Below, one piece after another: positions 1 to 13,099 of a DNA stretch of 64,000 bases. Under the pieces are notes generated by a model. The model had not been told where the DNA came from, did no database searches, and worked only from the letters and a program-made list of their open reading frames with translations. Position 1 is the stretch's first letter. Each line of letters starts with the position of its first letter. The DNA comes from Daucus carota subsp. sativus. Lineage: Eukaryota > Streptophyta > Magnoliopsida > Apiales > Apiaceae. The translations under genes were made by a program, and so were the position numbers. Location: positions 22,786,545 to 22,850,544 of the forward strand of contig NC_030386.2 in the NCBI RefSeq assembly GCF_001625215.2, written 5' to 3'.

Positions 1-374
1 TTTAAAAAGAATTCTCTCATGCTCGAGAAAATGTCCTAAATCACCGAGTCTGAGGTTGAAATGCTCTAATTATCACTTCTGAAAATATGGGGTCATAAGT
101 AATAAAACATTATAATCTGAGATTGATATATTCGAAGGAAAATGCCAGGTATCCCAAATATTTTTTCCCAAATGATGTGTCAAAATTTAATTGTTTACAT
201 TCACTCACTCCATTGATAATGAGACCTTATTTGAATATACATTAATCACCCGATCATAATCTTCCACTTGATTGTCACATCATTTGGTAAAAAAATTTGG
301 AGTCTGTAGCATTACCCATATTCTAATTTTGAAGTCATAAATAACATAATAAGACATGGGTATTGTATGCTGGG

Positions 375-463
375 GACTTGTTAAATAACATACAGGTTCC
401 CGCTGGTAGTTCCAGCTGGTGGAAGACTTGTTAAATAACATACAGGTTCCAGCTGGTAGTTCC
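375..463. repeat. Two-copy direct repeat in left arm of the foldback element
   Basis: A 39-bp segment beginning GACTTGTTAAATAACATACA occurs at 375-413 and again at 425-463, a period of 50 bp, with one difference near its middle. Confidence 0.85.
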
Positions 464-535
464 GTAGGATTAAAACATATTTTCAATACGTATAGCGAGG
501 AAACATATTTTTAATACATAAGAAACATTACCTAC

Positions 536-2418
536 TTATATATAATAAGCGTAAGGGAGATAATTTGGTCGCATGGTCCTTTGGTCTAAAAGCTTATCAT
601 CCGTTGGATCGTATATTTAAGAAATAAGCACCGTTAGATTAGAACAAAATTAAATTCTGTTCTATAAGGCAACTGATATCTACTTGCATTTTAATTCCTT
701 TTCTGAATCCAAAACAAATTCTGTCTTTCAAGTGTTTTTGATTTTTTTATTACAAAATTAATATGTCCTACCAGAAATTTTTAGACAAATATTTAAATTA
801 CATTATAATAATTCTAATATAAAATACATTTATATTAGAACACATATTTTTAACACATTTTCCTAATCCAAGACAGAACACATATTTTTAACTCCTTTTC
901 CTATTCCAAGACATGTTATGCCTTCTACTTGCATGCATGTTTATGATTTATTTTTTTAATCAAAAACAAATTACAACCAAAATCTTCGAAACATAAAATT
1001 TGTCTTTTAAGATCTTCTATATAAACTACTTCATATCAAATAGAAGCCATTCACTTACATGTATATTATATATATAACTTGCAATTCCATACGACCTTCA
1101 ATCCACAACTAAAACATACAGTTAATATCTGAACCAAAATAAGGCAAGACAAATTAAGGAACTCGAAGACGTACATACCCTGCTCTCATTTTGAAACCAA
1201 AAGAACGCAAAAGAGATAATTTGGTCGCATGGTCCCAAAGTTTACCATCCGTTGGATCGTATATTGAATAAATAAGCACTGTTAGATTAGAACAAAACTA
1301 ACTTCTGTTCTATGAGGCAATTGATATCTACTTGGAGGTTTATAACTCTTTTTCTGAATCCAAAACAAATTCTGTCTTTCAAGTGTTTATGATTTTTTTA
1401 AAACCAAAATAAATATTTTCTACCAGTTTTATTTGTAGAATCATATAAATCAACCGTCACAAAATTATTTTTATCTAATATATTTTGAAATTAAATAGCC
1501 TGATTTATGTGAGGAATAAATACAAAAACTTTTTCTTAATCCAAAACAAATTCTACCTTCTTATTGTATGTTTATAATTCCTTTTCTTAATTCGAAACAA
1601 ATTATGTTTATCAGTTTTAATCTAGAACCATATGCTTTTTTTGAAATTTTTTTAAATCACATTATAATAATTCTAATATAAAATACATTTATAAATATTA
1701 TCTAATAGAAGTTGGCGTCACATATTCTACTCAAAATATATTAAAATTTGATAGAAAGAATTTAATACATTGGCATTATACATATGAGAAAAGGAATGGT
1801 TTGATTACAATAGTTTATTTGAAGCCGGTAATAGCTGTGATGGTGTATTTCATACTGCAGTGCCACTATCAGATGATCCAACATGTGTGACAAGTCTTTT
1901 TAATTTTTTTGACAAAAATAAGTGTGAAAAGTAAAACCCATATTTTCAACACGTTTTCCTAATCCAAGACAAATTATGCCTTCTACTTGCATGCATGTTA
2001 TTAACGAATATATTTATATAAAGATTAATAATTTAACATAAAAAATTTTTAAAATAAATATTTATATTCAAGTATATATATTAAAAAAGAAAGACGAAGG
2101 ATTATATACAAATATGCATCATCATGCTATTAAATATTTTTATTATTAAAGACAAATATGTTAGATTAAGTTACTGTTAAATCATGGAAAACTAATATTT
2201 TGGATTAGATTTAATTAAAATTTAAGATGAATTTTAAATTATGCCAACATCATATAAAAATTATATATTTTTATAATAATTCTGACTTACAAACAAATCA
2301 TAATTTCAAATTTTAATTTATTATTTGTAAATTAAATTTGTTCACATAATTTAAAATATATTTAAAAAGTTTATAAATAATTAAAAAGCTCCCGTGCCTT
2401 GCACGGGCTATAAGCTAG
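536..2418 (+). mobile_element. Helitron-like element, non-coding
   Basis: The right end has the Helitron signature: a 7-bp stem CCCGTGC/GCACGGG (2391-2397 and 2401-2407) with a 3-nt loop, 7 nt of spacer, then CTAG (2415-2418) followed by T. The left end near 536 (TATATATAATAAGC) resembles the start of the second Helitron-like piece at 6943, but the expected terminal TC is degraded. No Rep/helicase coding is visible, so it would be non-autonomous. Internal sequence 556-735 is repeated at about 1212-1390. Confidence 0.45.
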
Positions 2419-2580
2419 TATTTTTAATACATACAACACTTTTTAAGCGTTGTACAGGTTTCCCTCATCCAGCGCTTTTAAAGTGTTGTGTGTATTAAAA
2501 ATATGTTTCAATCCTAACCGCTGAATATTCATCCACCGGCCAGGAACCTGTATGTTATTTAACAGGTTCCCAACATATAT

Positions 2581-3139
2581 ATGTTAGCGACTTGGACCCA
2601 TAAAACATACCATATGTAATGTTACGTTTATGATTATGAAAACGATATATAATATTATTGCCATTTTTTAATATTATTATTAGCTTTTTCAAAAATAATT
2701 TAAATGATGTAACGATATAAAATAATATTTGAAATCATATTTTTCGTTCGAAAGTGATATCTGAGATGATATTAATTAAAATTGTGACAAAGAGGGTATA
2801 GTCATGCTCATAGTGTCAAGCTTCGAAAAAAATATATAAATATCTCTTCGTTCCGCAACTTAATAGGTGAAGAAGTTTTTTTAAAATTAATCTAAATCAA
2901 AAATTTTTATATTTTTTAAAAAAAAATTTATATATGTCATATGAATTATAAAAATAATACCATTTTTTTATGATTATTAAAATGAATGATGAACTTATTC
3001 TTACATATTTTTTCAGTTATTACCTCCATCTTTCACAGTTTGAATCAAACTCCTCCGAAAGAATTGAAGTTGTTTTCTTATTCGACAAGAAAGAAAATAT
3101 CCGCAATTTCTTGGGCGCTCGTTAATCAACACCAAAGAA
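2581..3139. other. AT-rich intergenic stretch upstream of DRP3
   Basis: AT-rich sequence with A and T runs. I see no coding region, repeat pair or clear regulatory motif in it. Confidence 0.6.
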
Positions 3140-3310
3140 CCCTCCTCCTCTAAATCTAAATAAATAAATAATAAATATACAATCATCAATCAATTTCAAA
3201 AAACCAAACCTATACACACACCTCTACGCACAACACACCTATCTCTCTCTCTAACACACACCTCACCACTTCTCTTCTCTCTAGGGTTTTCAATCCCCAT
3301 CTCCGATCTA
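3140..3310 (+). promoter_or_regulatory. Pyrimidine-rich 5' leader / core promoter region of DRP3
   Basis: The 120 bp before the ATG are rich in CT and CA runs (CTATCTCTCTCTCTAACAC and similar), typical of plant 5' leaders of constitutively expressed genes. The stretch ATAAATAAATAATAAATATA near 3160-3180 is AT-rich, but no canonical TATA box is certain. The transcription start is not determined. Confidence 0.4.
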
Positions 3311-6300
3311 ATGGCCGCCGACGAGCAGCTATCCTCGCCTCCACCGTCGACCTCTCCGCCGCCGTCTATTTCGCCGGCGATTTCTTCGCTAGGTCACTCG
3401 GTGATTCCAATCGTCAACAAGCTCCAGGATATCTTCGCGCAACTCGGCAGCTCGCACACGATCGAACTCCCTCAGGTCGCCGTGGTTGGGAGTCAGAGTA
3501 GTGGCAAATCGAGCGTGCTCGAAGCGCTCGTAGGCCGCGACTTTCTCCCCAGAGGCTCCGATATTTGTACGCGAAGGCCGCTTGTGCTGCAGCTCTTGCA
3601 GATTAAGCGGAAAGGCGACGGCGTTGATGAGGAGTATGGAGAGTTCTTGCATTTGCCTGGGAAGAGGTTTTATAATTTTAACGATATTCGCAGAGAAATT
3701 CAGGTTCGATTTCGCTGTTTTTGATGAATTTTAGGGTTTTTTATCACTTGGTTTGTGGATTTGTGTAATTAGTGGATTTCAATCGGGTTCTAATCTTTTT
3801 ATAGTTTAATTTTGTGAATTTTAATGAATTAGTGTAGAATCGTAACTGTAGTACCTTGCTTGTTTGCACGGGACGTGAAGTAAAGTTTTCTCTTAGCTAA
3901 TTGGAGCTCAATTGGGACAATAGCGTTCTCCTTTTAGGGTTTTGTTTTGTTCTGTTCTGTTGTATGTTGGGTGGGTTGTTTACTTCTTTTTAATTGGGTA
4001 TTGAATTAGTGTAATTTTTCAGATACGGATGGATTAGTGTAAATAGAGTAAATTGATAGTAATTTGTAGCTGAGTATTTTTTATTGACAAGAAGTTTTCT
4101 CTTAATTGATTGCGAGCACAAAGGTGACAACTGACACCAGCATTTAGCTTGAAATTGAATATTGATTTCTCCCTTTATAGCTTAACACGAGCTTTGGTAA
4201 AACTAAAATTCCTTTCTTACTAGAATGCACATTAATTTGCTATTGAGTTTTGCTATCTCCCTTGCAAATTATTATTTTTGGCTATTTTATAATTGAATAT
4301 TGTATGTATGTTTTAGATGACTGATTGCATTGTCCAGTAATAGTTGTTGGCACTACTGCACGTCTAAAGTGTACAAGTTTTTCTAGTCTGTGATAAGAAT
4401 CTTCTATCAATCACTGTGACCCAAAAATGCTTGCAAGGGTCATTATAATATACTAAGAGATGTAATCTCCCTGGGAAGGTTATGGAACAATTTTAATTTT
4501 ATTTAAAGATTTATCTAAAGCCAGAAGTGGATGGTATCACTTCAACTTTTAAGTTCTAGTTCTCTTTGAGAACTAACATGGAAGGTCAATTTTGTGAAGA
4601 TAGTTTTAGAATGATTTCTTGTAACTATATTCACATTGAGGTTGATACTTTGAAAGTCACATGATCTGCTTCACAAAAGTCAAAACCTTTATTGTTTATA
4701 AACTATGCGACTAAAGTAGCCAAAATATAGTTTCACAATTTATGGCAACTTGTTGTTAAGGATTGTACTTACAAGATATCACTACCCTCTTTGTCCTAAA
4801 ATATGATGGTTCTTTTTATACCTATTGATAATTTTTTTGTGTTGGTTGAAGGCCGAGACAGATAGGGAAGCAGGAGGGAACAGGGGTGTTTCAGATAAGC
4901 AAATACGCTTAAAGATTTTTTCACCAAATGTTCTTGACATCACTCTGGTGGATTTGCCGGGTATAACGAAGGTTCCAGTAGGTGACCAGCCTTCTGACAT
5001 AGAAGCTCGCATTAGAACAATGATCATGTCATATATCAAGCTTCCAAGCTGTTTAATACTAGCAGTTACACCAGCTAATTCTGATCTTGCCAACTCAGAT
5101 GCCCTTCAAATAGCTGGAAATGCTGATCCAAATGGTAATTTTCTGAATTGTATGTCATTTTCTTAGTTTGCTATCATCTGTCAGCTGAATTAGAAGTAAA
5201 AGTTATTTTAGGATGGTATTGCTGCTAGCTGAATATTTGATTCATATCAAATGCAGGTGATCGAACAATTGGAGTAATCACAAAGGTGATTTAGAGTTTA
5301 TTTTTCTTTTTTCTTACAAGTATAAATCAACATTTACCTTGGATGCTGAACCTTGTAGATTATTTTTTTTTGGTTATTTAGCTTGATATCATGGACAGAG
5401 GCACTGATGCCCGCAACTTCTTACTGGGAAAAGTAATCCCCCTTCGGCTTGGTTATGTAGGTGTTGTAAATCGTAGTCAAGAGGTAATTCTTCTTAACTT
5501 GTTGGTGCATTATCATGAATTTGATATATGGTGGCCGACTGGTTCTACTCCAGGAAGGCCTGGTTCCTTTTATCTTACCTGTAGTTCATATAACGTTTTT
5601 TTTTATATGTTTTGAATTCTGTAGCTGGTTGCACTGAAATAGCAAAAATGTGCTCCCTTTAATTTTAAATGCCCAGTTTAAATTTATCAGAAAAGAATAA
5701 ATAAGATGATAATCATTGAAACAAAAGAATATTGATCGACAGGTGCAACTTAAGATATTGAGGCAAAACTACTTTCTGGACTTCGGATATCCATGTTATT
5801 TGTGTTATCAATTTGTTTGATAATTTGGGAGGCATCTGACATGCTTTTGTTTAACTATGTTCGATCAGGATATTACGCTCAATCGATCCATTAAAGATGC
5901 ACTTGCGGCTGAAGAAAAGTTCTTCCGCAGTCGTCCAGTACGATCTTACTCATTTTGAATTTTACCTCGACTCCTGTCGCAGTTGTATCATCTGTGTTGA
6001 TTATTTGTTCTGCATGAGTGCAGGTTTATAATGAACTTACTGATCGTTGTGGAGTTCCCCAGCTGGCAAAAAAGTTGAATCAGGTAGATAATGTTGTCTA
6101 GTAGTCGTTTTTTATGTTGTACTTGTAAGTCTGCTTAAAACTCAAGCATGCATGTATCTCCACTAAGACTAAGACCCCTTAATTTGTGTTACCAAGTGTT
6201 AGGCATAACTACTAGGCTATAATGTTAGGGAAACCTGTGTACTCTTTTAAGTCCAACCTGGTTTTATGTTTCCATGTGTAGTTTTTTAGTCCAACCTGCT

Positions 6301-9300
6301 ATATGCAATAGTATAATGCTGGCTTTGCAGAGATCTGCAAAGTTACAACCTCACTTGCATTCCTTATTTTCAGATCTTGGTGCAACATATCAAGGCATTG
6401 CTTCCAGGGCTTAAATCACGCATTAGTGCTGCACTAGTTTCCGTCGCAAAGGAGCATGCTAGTTATGGGGAAATAACAGAATCAAAGGTACTCGAATTTC
6501 CCCCCTCTTATTGCTAAAAGTGATACTGAACAAATCTGTATATTTAAAAAAAAATTATTAGTTAATTATATTTGTATGTAATATAGACGACTACAAGACT
6601 TGTGGTACAGAAGGAAATCAGTTTTTTATATACAGGCAAAACAGTGAATTGGATAGCATTTCCAAATAAATTCTGTTCTTTTTGGTTATTTTGTTTCAGT
6701 ATATACATACATGTGTCAGTTACCCAATGCACACCTTTTGCCTGTCTTCTACGTATGACATATTTTGCTGGTTAATTATAATATGAAATGAAAAACAAGA
6801 GAGCTTCAGGATGATACCAAATAAAAAACAAGTGAGTTTCAGGGGGAGAACTTGATGTGTGAAAAATTATAATAGGCAGACCCAACTTTATATCTCAGGC
6901 AATATAATATGCTATATTATTGATCATATTCTAGTGATATATTCTATATATAATAAGCTTAAGAGGGGTCCTTTGCCTAGATACAATATTCTAATAAAGA
7001 TATAATAAAGGTCTTGTAATTTATTCCCGATAACTACGAAAAGTGCTATTTGATAATTTCAATACATGCCATAAAATAAGATAAATTGATATATCATAAT
7101 TAATGTGTAGAAAAACATACAAGTATAGTAGCACATAGTTATATTTTTAATTTTTGAATTAAAACATAAAGTATATAATAAAACGTGTTTTTTGCATGGG
7201 ATGGGAGCTTGTATGCAACACACTAGTAATAAACCAAATAAATGAATGTCAAGCAAGTGACTTGCTGTGCCATATAATTAAGAAATGCGAGGCCAACTTA
7301 TTTTTGAGTCTGTTTATTGTTCTTTATAATTGATGCATGTTTGAAGATATGTTAAACAATAGTAATCCACAAATGAATAAATATCAAGCAGTATCTCTTA
7401 GCATACTTGTCTCTTTATTTTATCACCAGGCTGGCCAGGGAGCTCTTCTTTTAAACATTCTTTCAAAGTATTCTGAAGGTAATCTTATTTAGCCATTTTA
7501 GTGATGTTGAGACTTTATCGATAGAATTTATTACTTTCTCATGACGGTGGGCTTGGAACTTGCTGATGGTGTCAATTGTATGTTGGAACAGCTTTCTCTT
7601 CTATGATCGAGGGAAAGAACGAAGAAATGTCAACATCTGAGCTGTCCGGTGGAGCAAGAATTCATTATATATTCCAATCAATATTTGTGAAGAGTTTGGA
7701 GGTTCTCCCTCCCTCCCTCTCTCTCTCTCCCCTCCCACCCTCCCTCCATCTCTCTCTCCCCCCCTCCCCCTCCTCATTTGGGAACTATAATGTAGAATTC
7801 TTTCCAACTATCAATGTATAATCCCTCCCCCCTCCCTTGTCTGGAACAATAATGTAAAATTCTGTCCAACTATCAATGTATAATTTGCTCCAAATTTAAT
7901 GTACAATTCTGTAGAGTAACATCAGAAGTATCATCTATAGTATAGTGCATAACTAGTCATATAGAGCCTGTTTGCCTTGGCTTTAAGCCCGGACTTAAAG
8001 CTATTTTTAACTTCAAGTTGAAAAATGTTTGTTTGTGTAAAAAGTCATAAGCGGGCTTAAAGTTAAAAACAAGCCAGAAATGACTAAAAGCTAGAGGTTG
8101 GTAGAATCTACCTTTTTTATAAACTTATTTTATTTTTATGATTTTTTAAATTAAAGTCAATTTCAACAATAAAATAAATAACGTATCGAATTTATTCTTA
8201 CTATTTTATTTTTATTAATTTGTAAGTCATCTATAATATAAAATTACCCATACAGACAATTTAAGCTAACCATTTATCACATTAAGTCACTAAAGCTTTA
8301 GGTAATTATTTAAAGCTACCCAAATGGGCTCATAGGCTGTTCTCAAAGTAGGCTCTGGTGAAATATCAAGTTGTCTCTGTTTCAGGAGGTTGACCCATGT
8401 GAGGATTTAACTGATGATGATATCCGAACTGCCATTCAGAATGCAACTGGTCCTAGATCCGCACTATTTGTACCAGAAGTATGTCTTTCTTTACTGCTCA
8501 TGGCGTCCTTGCATCTCTCTTTCTTTTTGAAGTCATTCTTCTATGTTTGAAGTTTCTCTATTATAGTAAGATGTTGGCATGATTACATATTTAACTATAT
8601 CAATATTTCAATGTATAGGTTCCATTTGAAGTTCTCATTCGAAGACAGATTGCACGCTTGCTTGATCCAAGTCTCCAATGTGCAAGATTCATTTACGATG
8701 AGCTAATAAAGGTAAGAATTTCTTAGTGATATTATGAGACTCTAAATTGCTGCTAACATCATTTTATCTTAGATGAGCCACCGGTGTATGGTAAATGAGC
8801 TGCAGCGCTTTCCTATTCTGAGAAAGCGCATGGATGAGGTCATTGGCAATTTTTTGCGAGAAGGTCTTGAACCATCTGAAACCATGATTGGGCACATTGT
8901 TGAAATGGAGGTATATGCTTGAGACATAAATGATATCCTTTCTCCTGGCTTTACATATATGTAAAACACTGGATATTGGATGATGAATATTATGACATCT
9001 ATAGACGAAGAGGCAACTGCAAGTTTCTTTATTTGATCTGCATTAGCATATGTATACTCTAGAATAAAAAACCAAATTATGAAGCAAGAAGCTTATTACA
9101 AAAACACAAGGTTTTCAATTTAAACAGCATGGCGTGGTTGGAGTTGGTAACTACTTGACATGTACATGGGCCATATGGCTTCTTAATATATGTTATATAG
9201 TCATCTTTTTTCCTCCCATTATGTTTTGTATGTTTTCATTGTTATATTCTGCAATTTCTTTTAATGCTGCCAAATTTCGGAGTCCATTACAGTATGTATT

Positions 9301-12300
9301 GATAAGGCTAATCATGTCCAGTATCTGTCCAAATATGTCGAAGTACGATTGGATGCTTGTTTCTAGTGTTGATATTGTTTCATTCTGTTGAATGTTATGA
9401 CATGTAATAGTAATAGTGAACAGGTTCTTATCTGTTTGTATTAATTTTTAACTTGATATATAATGTACATGTCTTTTTTCAGATGGACTACATTAACACT
9501 TCACACCCGAATTTTATTGGTGGAAGTAAGGCTGTAGAAATGGCATTACAGGAGATGAAATCTCTCAGGGCGGCTGCTTCAACTATTGCTAGACATAAGG
9601 TATGCTTGGTGTTTGGATGTTGCAAGAATAGCAGCTCTTGAACCTTTATCTTCTCCCTCTCTCCTGGATTAATGATGCCTGTGTTCGTCTGTATTAAAGC
9701 TTTAATTTGTTCTACCAAAATTTCTTTGGTGGTGGCATTTTTTTGATCTAGGATGAACCTGAGAAAGCACCATCATCTGAGAGAAGTCTTAAATCTCGTG
9801 CTATTCTTGCCAGACAAGCGAATGGGATAATCCCAGAACAGGTAGGACTTCATCTTAGTGCAAAAGGTTTAATAAATTTGTTGTTTCCTCCATGGTGTTT
9901 TAGGATTATAATTGGCATAAAAGCGTGTCATAAATTCCTGGTGTCTATATTTATGTAATGATATAGTGGAGTCTAATAAGGTGTCCAATGTCAATTCCAA
10001 GCCACATTTGTATTATCATGTGAAATTTGTTTACTCCCTCCGTCTCATTCATTTATATACTGTTTTTTTTGTATTGCTTGTCATGCATTTTAAGGTTTCT
10101 ATTAAAGTATAGTTCTATAACTTTTTTCTTTAATTTTTATTTCTGAATAAATATATAAACATTAAATTTTTATTCAGAAGGAAAAAATTAAAATAATTTA
10201 TGGAACTATCTTCTATAAGAGCCTTAAAATGCGTGCTGATCTCCCAAACGTATATAAATGGCTGGGACAGAGGGAGTATTACTAAGGCAAAGTCACATTG
10301 TCGAGTACTCTAGCATTCATTTTACCTGACGCGTTTTCTTGTTTTTGTTCCTTGCGACAGGGTGCACGACCAGCAACTGAATCTACTGCACCTGGTATGA
10401 TACCTCTATTTGTAGTAGTTGTAGACTTGTAGTCGGTGCCACTTTAAGAATTATACTAGCTACAATATTAATGCTATTCGTTCACCACATACCCGTACAA
10501 CTAGACTTTCCCTCAACTATCCACAATTTCTATTTTATTTTATTTTATTTATTTATTTATTTTTTTTTTTTTGGGGGTTTGAAATTACTGGTTCTATACT
10601 CATGAATAATTTATAGTCATCAATGTCTGGTGGCATTATATGTGAGATGCCTTTGCCATCTCAGAGAAGTCGAGGCAATTATAGTTCTCCCTAGCAGAGT
10701 TTGAAATATTAGAGAGTAAAATACTAAGATTATAGTTGAAATAACTTGAGTCTCTACTCTCATGAATGCTTTCTTGTCATCAATGTCTGGCGGCATTATA
10801 TGTGAGATGTCTTCATGCCATCTCAGAGAAGTCGAGGCAATTATAGTTCTCCCTAACAGAGTTTGAAATTTGAAATATTAGAGAGTAAGATACTAAGATT
10901 CGTTCCAGCTATTAGTGGTCCTCTTACTCCAGTTCTTTCCAAAAAAACATTTGAACCCCCTTTGTATACAATATATTCCAGCATCTGATTATGTATGTTT
11001 TTTATGTATGGCTACATTTAAATTCTCTTTTGTTGCTTTTGAGGGCTGACATGTATATAATTGCTGTGAATATTAAGGAAGTACAAATGTATCTTCCTGG
11101 GGGATTTCTTCAATTTTTGGTGGATCAGATAATCGTGTAGCAGCCAAAGAAAATCTCACGAGCAAGCCATTTAACGAACCAATTCAAACGATTGAGCCTT
11201 CTTTCTCAATGATCCATCTCAGAGAGGTACATTTGGGTTCTGTACATTAGCTTGCTGTATTAAGATATCCTTTCAGTTCCTAATTAATATTCTTCTTCTC
11301 ATTAAAGCCTCCAACCGTGTTGAGGCCCTCAGATACTAATTCAGAACAGGAGGCTGTTGAAATCACTGTAACAAAGAAGTTGCTGAGGTCATACTATGAT
11401 ATTGTAAGAAAGAACATAGAGGATTTTGTGCCCAAAGCAATCATGCACTTTCTGGTACTTGTTCTGTCTATGAACCATAAGTTGCTTCCGAGTGTTGATT
11501 TTTGCTATATTTGCTTTATAGGTTCAAATTATGGTAGTTTTTGTACTGATTAGGGTTATTAATATTCAATTTTTTTCGCTTATAACTGTCACAATTTGTG
11601 CTGCTAATGTTGTATATCAGCTATGTACTACTGAAATGGGCCGCAGACATGTAATGTATTAGTAAAGGATCTGGGTAATATGAATTGTGTTTCTGTATGT
11701 ATCTTTATTATTATAATTTTAAAATGACTGAGTTGAATGATGTGCGGCTGTGTACTTTTATATAATGTTTGTCAAGTTGTGTCTTTCTAGTTGCTAGTTA
11801 TATTTTCTGCCATGAAAGTATTCACCTGCTGTAAGTTGCAATTTATTGTTCAAGGACTTAAACGATGTGCATTATGTTTCTGTCTATGGCTTCTACTCTA
11901 TTTCCTGACATGCGTTTAATTGATATATCCATTTCTAGGTAAACCATACGAAAAGAGAGTTGCACAATGTCTTCATCAAGAAATTATACAGGTACTAAAG
12001 CCGGGACTAAATGTCATAATGTCATGGATGCAACATGATGTAGCTGCTTTCCAACATTTGCTACTTGGAACTTGGGCTGCGTTTTATTCTGTATGTTATT
12101 ATAGCTTTTTTTGTGATAACACTGTTTTATGTTGTCTTTTCAGAGACAACCTCTTTGAGGAGATGTTGCAAGAACCTGATGAGGTGTCTATCAAAAGAAA
12201 ACGCACCAGAGAGACCCTTCGTGTTCTTCAGCAGGCTTTCCGGGTATTTTTCCGTTTTTAAATGCAGCAAATAATATGATACTGGAAGGGAAATGTTACA

Positions 12301-13099
12301 TTCAGTTTTGCAATTTTTGTTCCATGTCAGCTTGTGAATGTGCCTTCTATTTTGTTATTATATGACATATGGAATTTGGAGAACCTATTCTCTGACATGA
12401 CACATCAGTGGCTTTAAATAAATATTTGGATGGAATATTGAATTTCTGTTTGGCATCTATTATCTAAACCAAACTCAATGTAGTGTTTGTTTATTAAGTC
12501 AACATGGTTTTATAAGTGTACTGTGTGCATTGTACAACATGTCTTTTGGTCCCATATAATATTGATGTGGCATAATGTTCTCTGATTTTGTGGCAGCAAT
12601 TTACTTTCCAGAGCATCTTTCACTAAACCACGTGCAGTGTGGAAACTTGATAGTAATAACTGAACGATTATATATATCTTTAATTTGTCAAGATATGCAA
12701 ATAATCCATTCCCTAGGGCAAGTAAAAGGGCGTTATTATCATATAATTTTTTCCTGAGCATTTGACAAGGACTACTGTTGGAAAATTCTGAGTATCTTTA
12801 ACGTTTCAACTGTTTTCTTGCAGACATTGGATGAATTACCGGTTGATGCAGATGCAGTTGAAAGGGGCTATAGCTTGAATGCTGACACAACAGGCCTGCC
12901 AAAGATTCACGGTCTACCATCCTCGTCTTTTTATACAACAAGTAGTGGTTCAACGGAATCCTACACAGCTTCTCCCAAGAACCCAAGGTCTCGTAAATCA
13001 TCTCATTCTGGAGAACTATATTCATCACACATCACTGCAGATTCAAATGGAGGTGGACGCAATTCGTTTCTTGGCATGTATCCAACAGTCGAGATTTGA
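3311..13099 (+). CDS. DRP3: Dynamin-related protein 3 (DRP3A/B class), 20 exons
   Basis: Large dynamin-type GTPase. In plants DRP3 proteins assemble on mitochondria and peroxisomes and drive fission. Exons joined by GT-AG splice sites: 3311-3703, 4852-5134, 5257-5285, 5382-5483, 5869-5937, 6024-6083, 6374-6487, 7430-7478, 7592-7701, 8386-8478, 8619-8711, 8773-8910, 9483-9599, 9752-9841, 10361-10394, 11078-11226, 11308-11454, 11939-11991, 12144-12243, 12824-13099. The total is 2499 nt and 832 aa without a break. The P-loop GSQSSGKSS is at residues 60-68, DLPG at 165-168, TKLD at 234-237, VNRSQE at 264-269. The stalk follows, and the GTPase effector domain is at about 650-741. There is no PH or proline-rich domain, which fits DRP3 rather than DRP2. 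The N-terminal 25 residues are Ser/Pro-rich and the tail (742-832) is Ser-rich. The start is the first ATG of the conserved exon. A partial copy of the 3' end lies at 45130-52210. Confidence 0.95.
6943..7226 (+). mobile_element. Short Helitron-like element in DRP3 intron 7
   Basis: It begins TCTATATATAATAAGC. It ends with a stem TTGCAT/ATGCAA (7192-7197, 7213-7218), then CACA, then CTAG (7223-7226) followed by T. The ends resemble those of the element at 536-2418. The base before TC is T rather than the usual A, so the call is tentative. Confidence 0.4.
7707..7772. repeat. CT-rich low-complexity tract in DRP3 intron 9
   Basis: About 65 bp of CCCTCC and CTCTCT runs directly follow the exon 9 donor site. 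It is a microsatellite-like polypyrimidine tract. An apparent protein read through it, or from the opposite strand, is an artefact. Confidence 0.9.
7964..8331. mobile_element. MITE in DRP3 intron 9 (TIR GAGCC..TTTG)
   Basis: The left end GAGCCTGTTTGCCT and the right end (reverse complement GAGCCCATTTGGGT) form imperfect terminal inverted repeats flanked by ATA on both sides. A related sequence (the AGCTTTAAGCC... motif) occurs at about 15590-15790. It is non-coding. Confidence 0.6.
10034..10276. mobile_element. Stowaway MITE in DRP3 intron 14
   Basis: The terminal inverted repeats start CTCCCTCCGTCTCATTCATT and close with the matching inverted copy ending GACAGAGGGAG. They are flanked by TA on both sides (10032-10033 and 10277-10278). 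These are the marks of a Tc1/mariner-type Stowaway element, 243 bp. Confidence 0.9.
10588..10906. repeat. 160-bp tandem duplication in DRP3 intron 15
   Basis: Two copies of about 160 bp carry CATCAATGTCTGG at 10619 and 10779 and the same sequence around CATCTCAGAGAAGTCGAGGC. The large segmental duplication of the window breaks inside the second copy, near 10795. Confidence 0.85.

Larger units (their letters stand above)
362..2580. repeat. Inverted-repeat (foldback) element, host of a Helitron-like insertion
   Basis: Sequence near 362-500 (GTTAAATAACATACAGGTTC, then a segment with AAACATATTTTCAATAC) returns in reverse complement near 2505-2580. The arms continue from one motif to the next in the same order, so this looks like a foldback DNA element. 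Its middle is filled by AT-rich sequence that ends in a Helitron-type 3' terminus. The outer ends and any target duplication are not resolved. Confidence 0.5.

Noticed and set aside
3389-3652. Minus-strand open frame over DRP3 exon 1
   Set aside because: Lies opposite a well-conserved GTPase exon; an antisense shadow.
7601-7807. Gly/Arg/Glu-rich open frame on the minus strand
   Set aside because: Produced by the CT-rich tract in DRP3 intron 9 and the antisense of exon 9.
9134-9391. 85-aa hydrophobic open frame
   Set aside because: Entirely inside DRP3 intron 12, AT-rich, with no recognisable domain.
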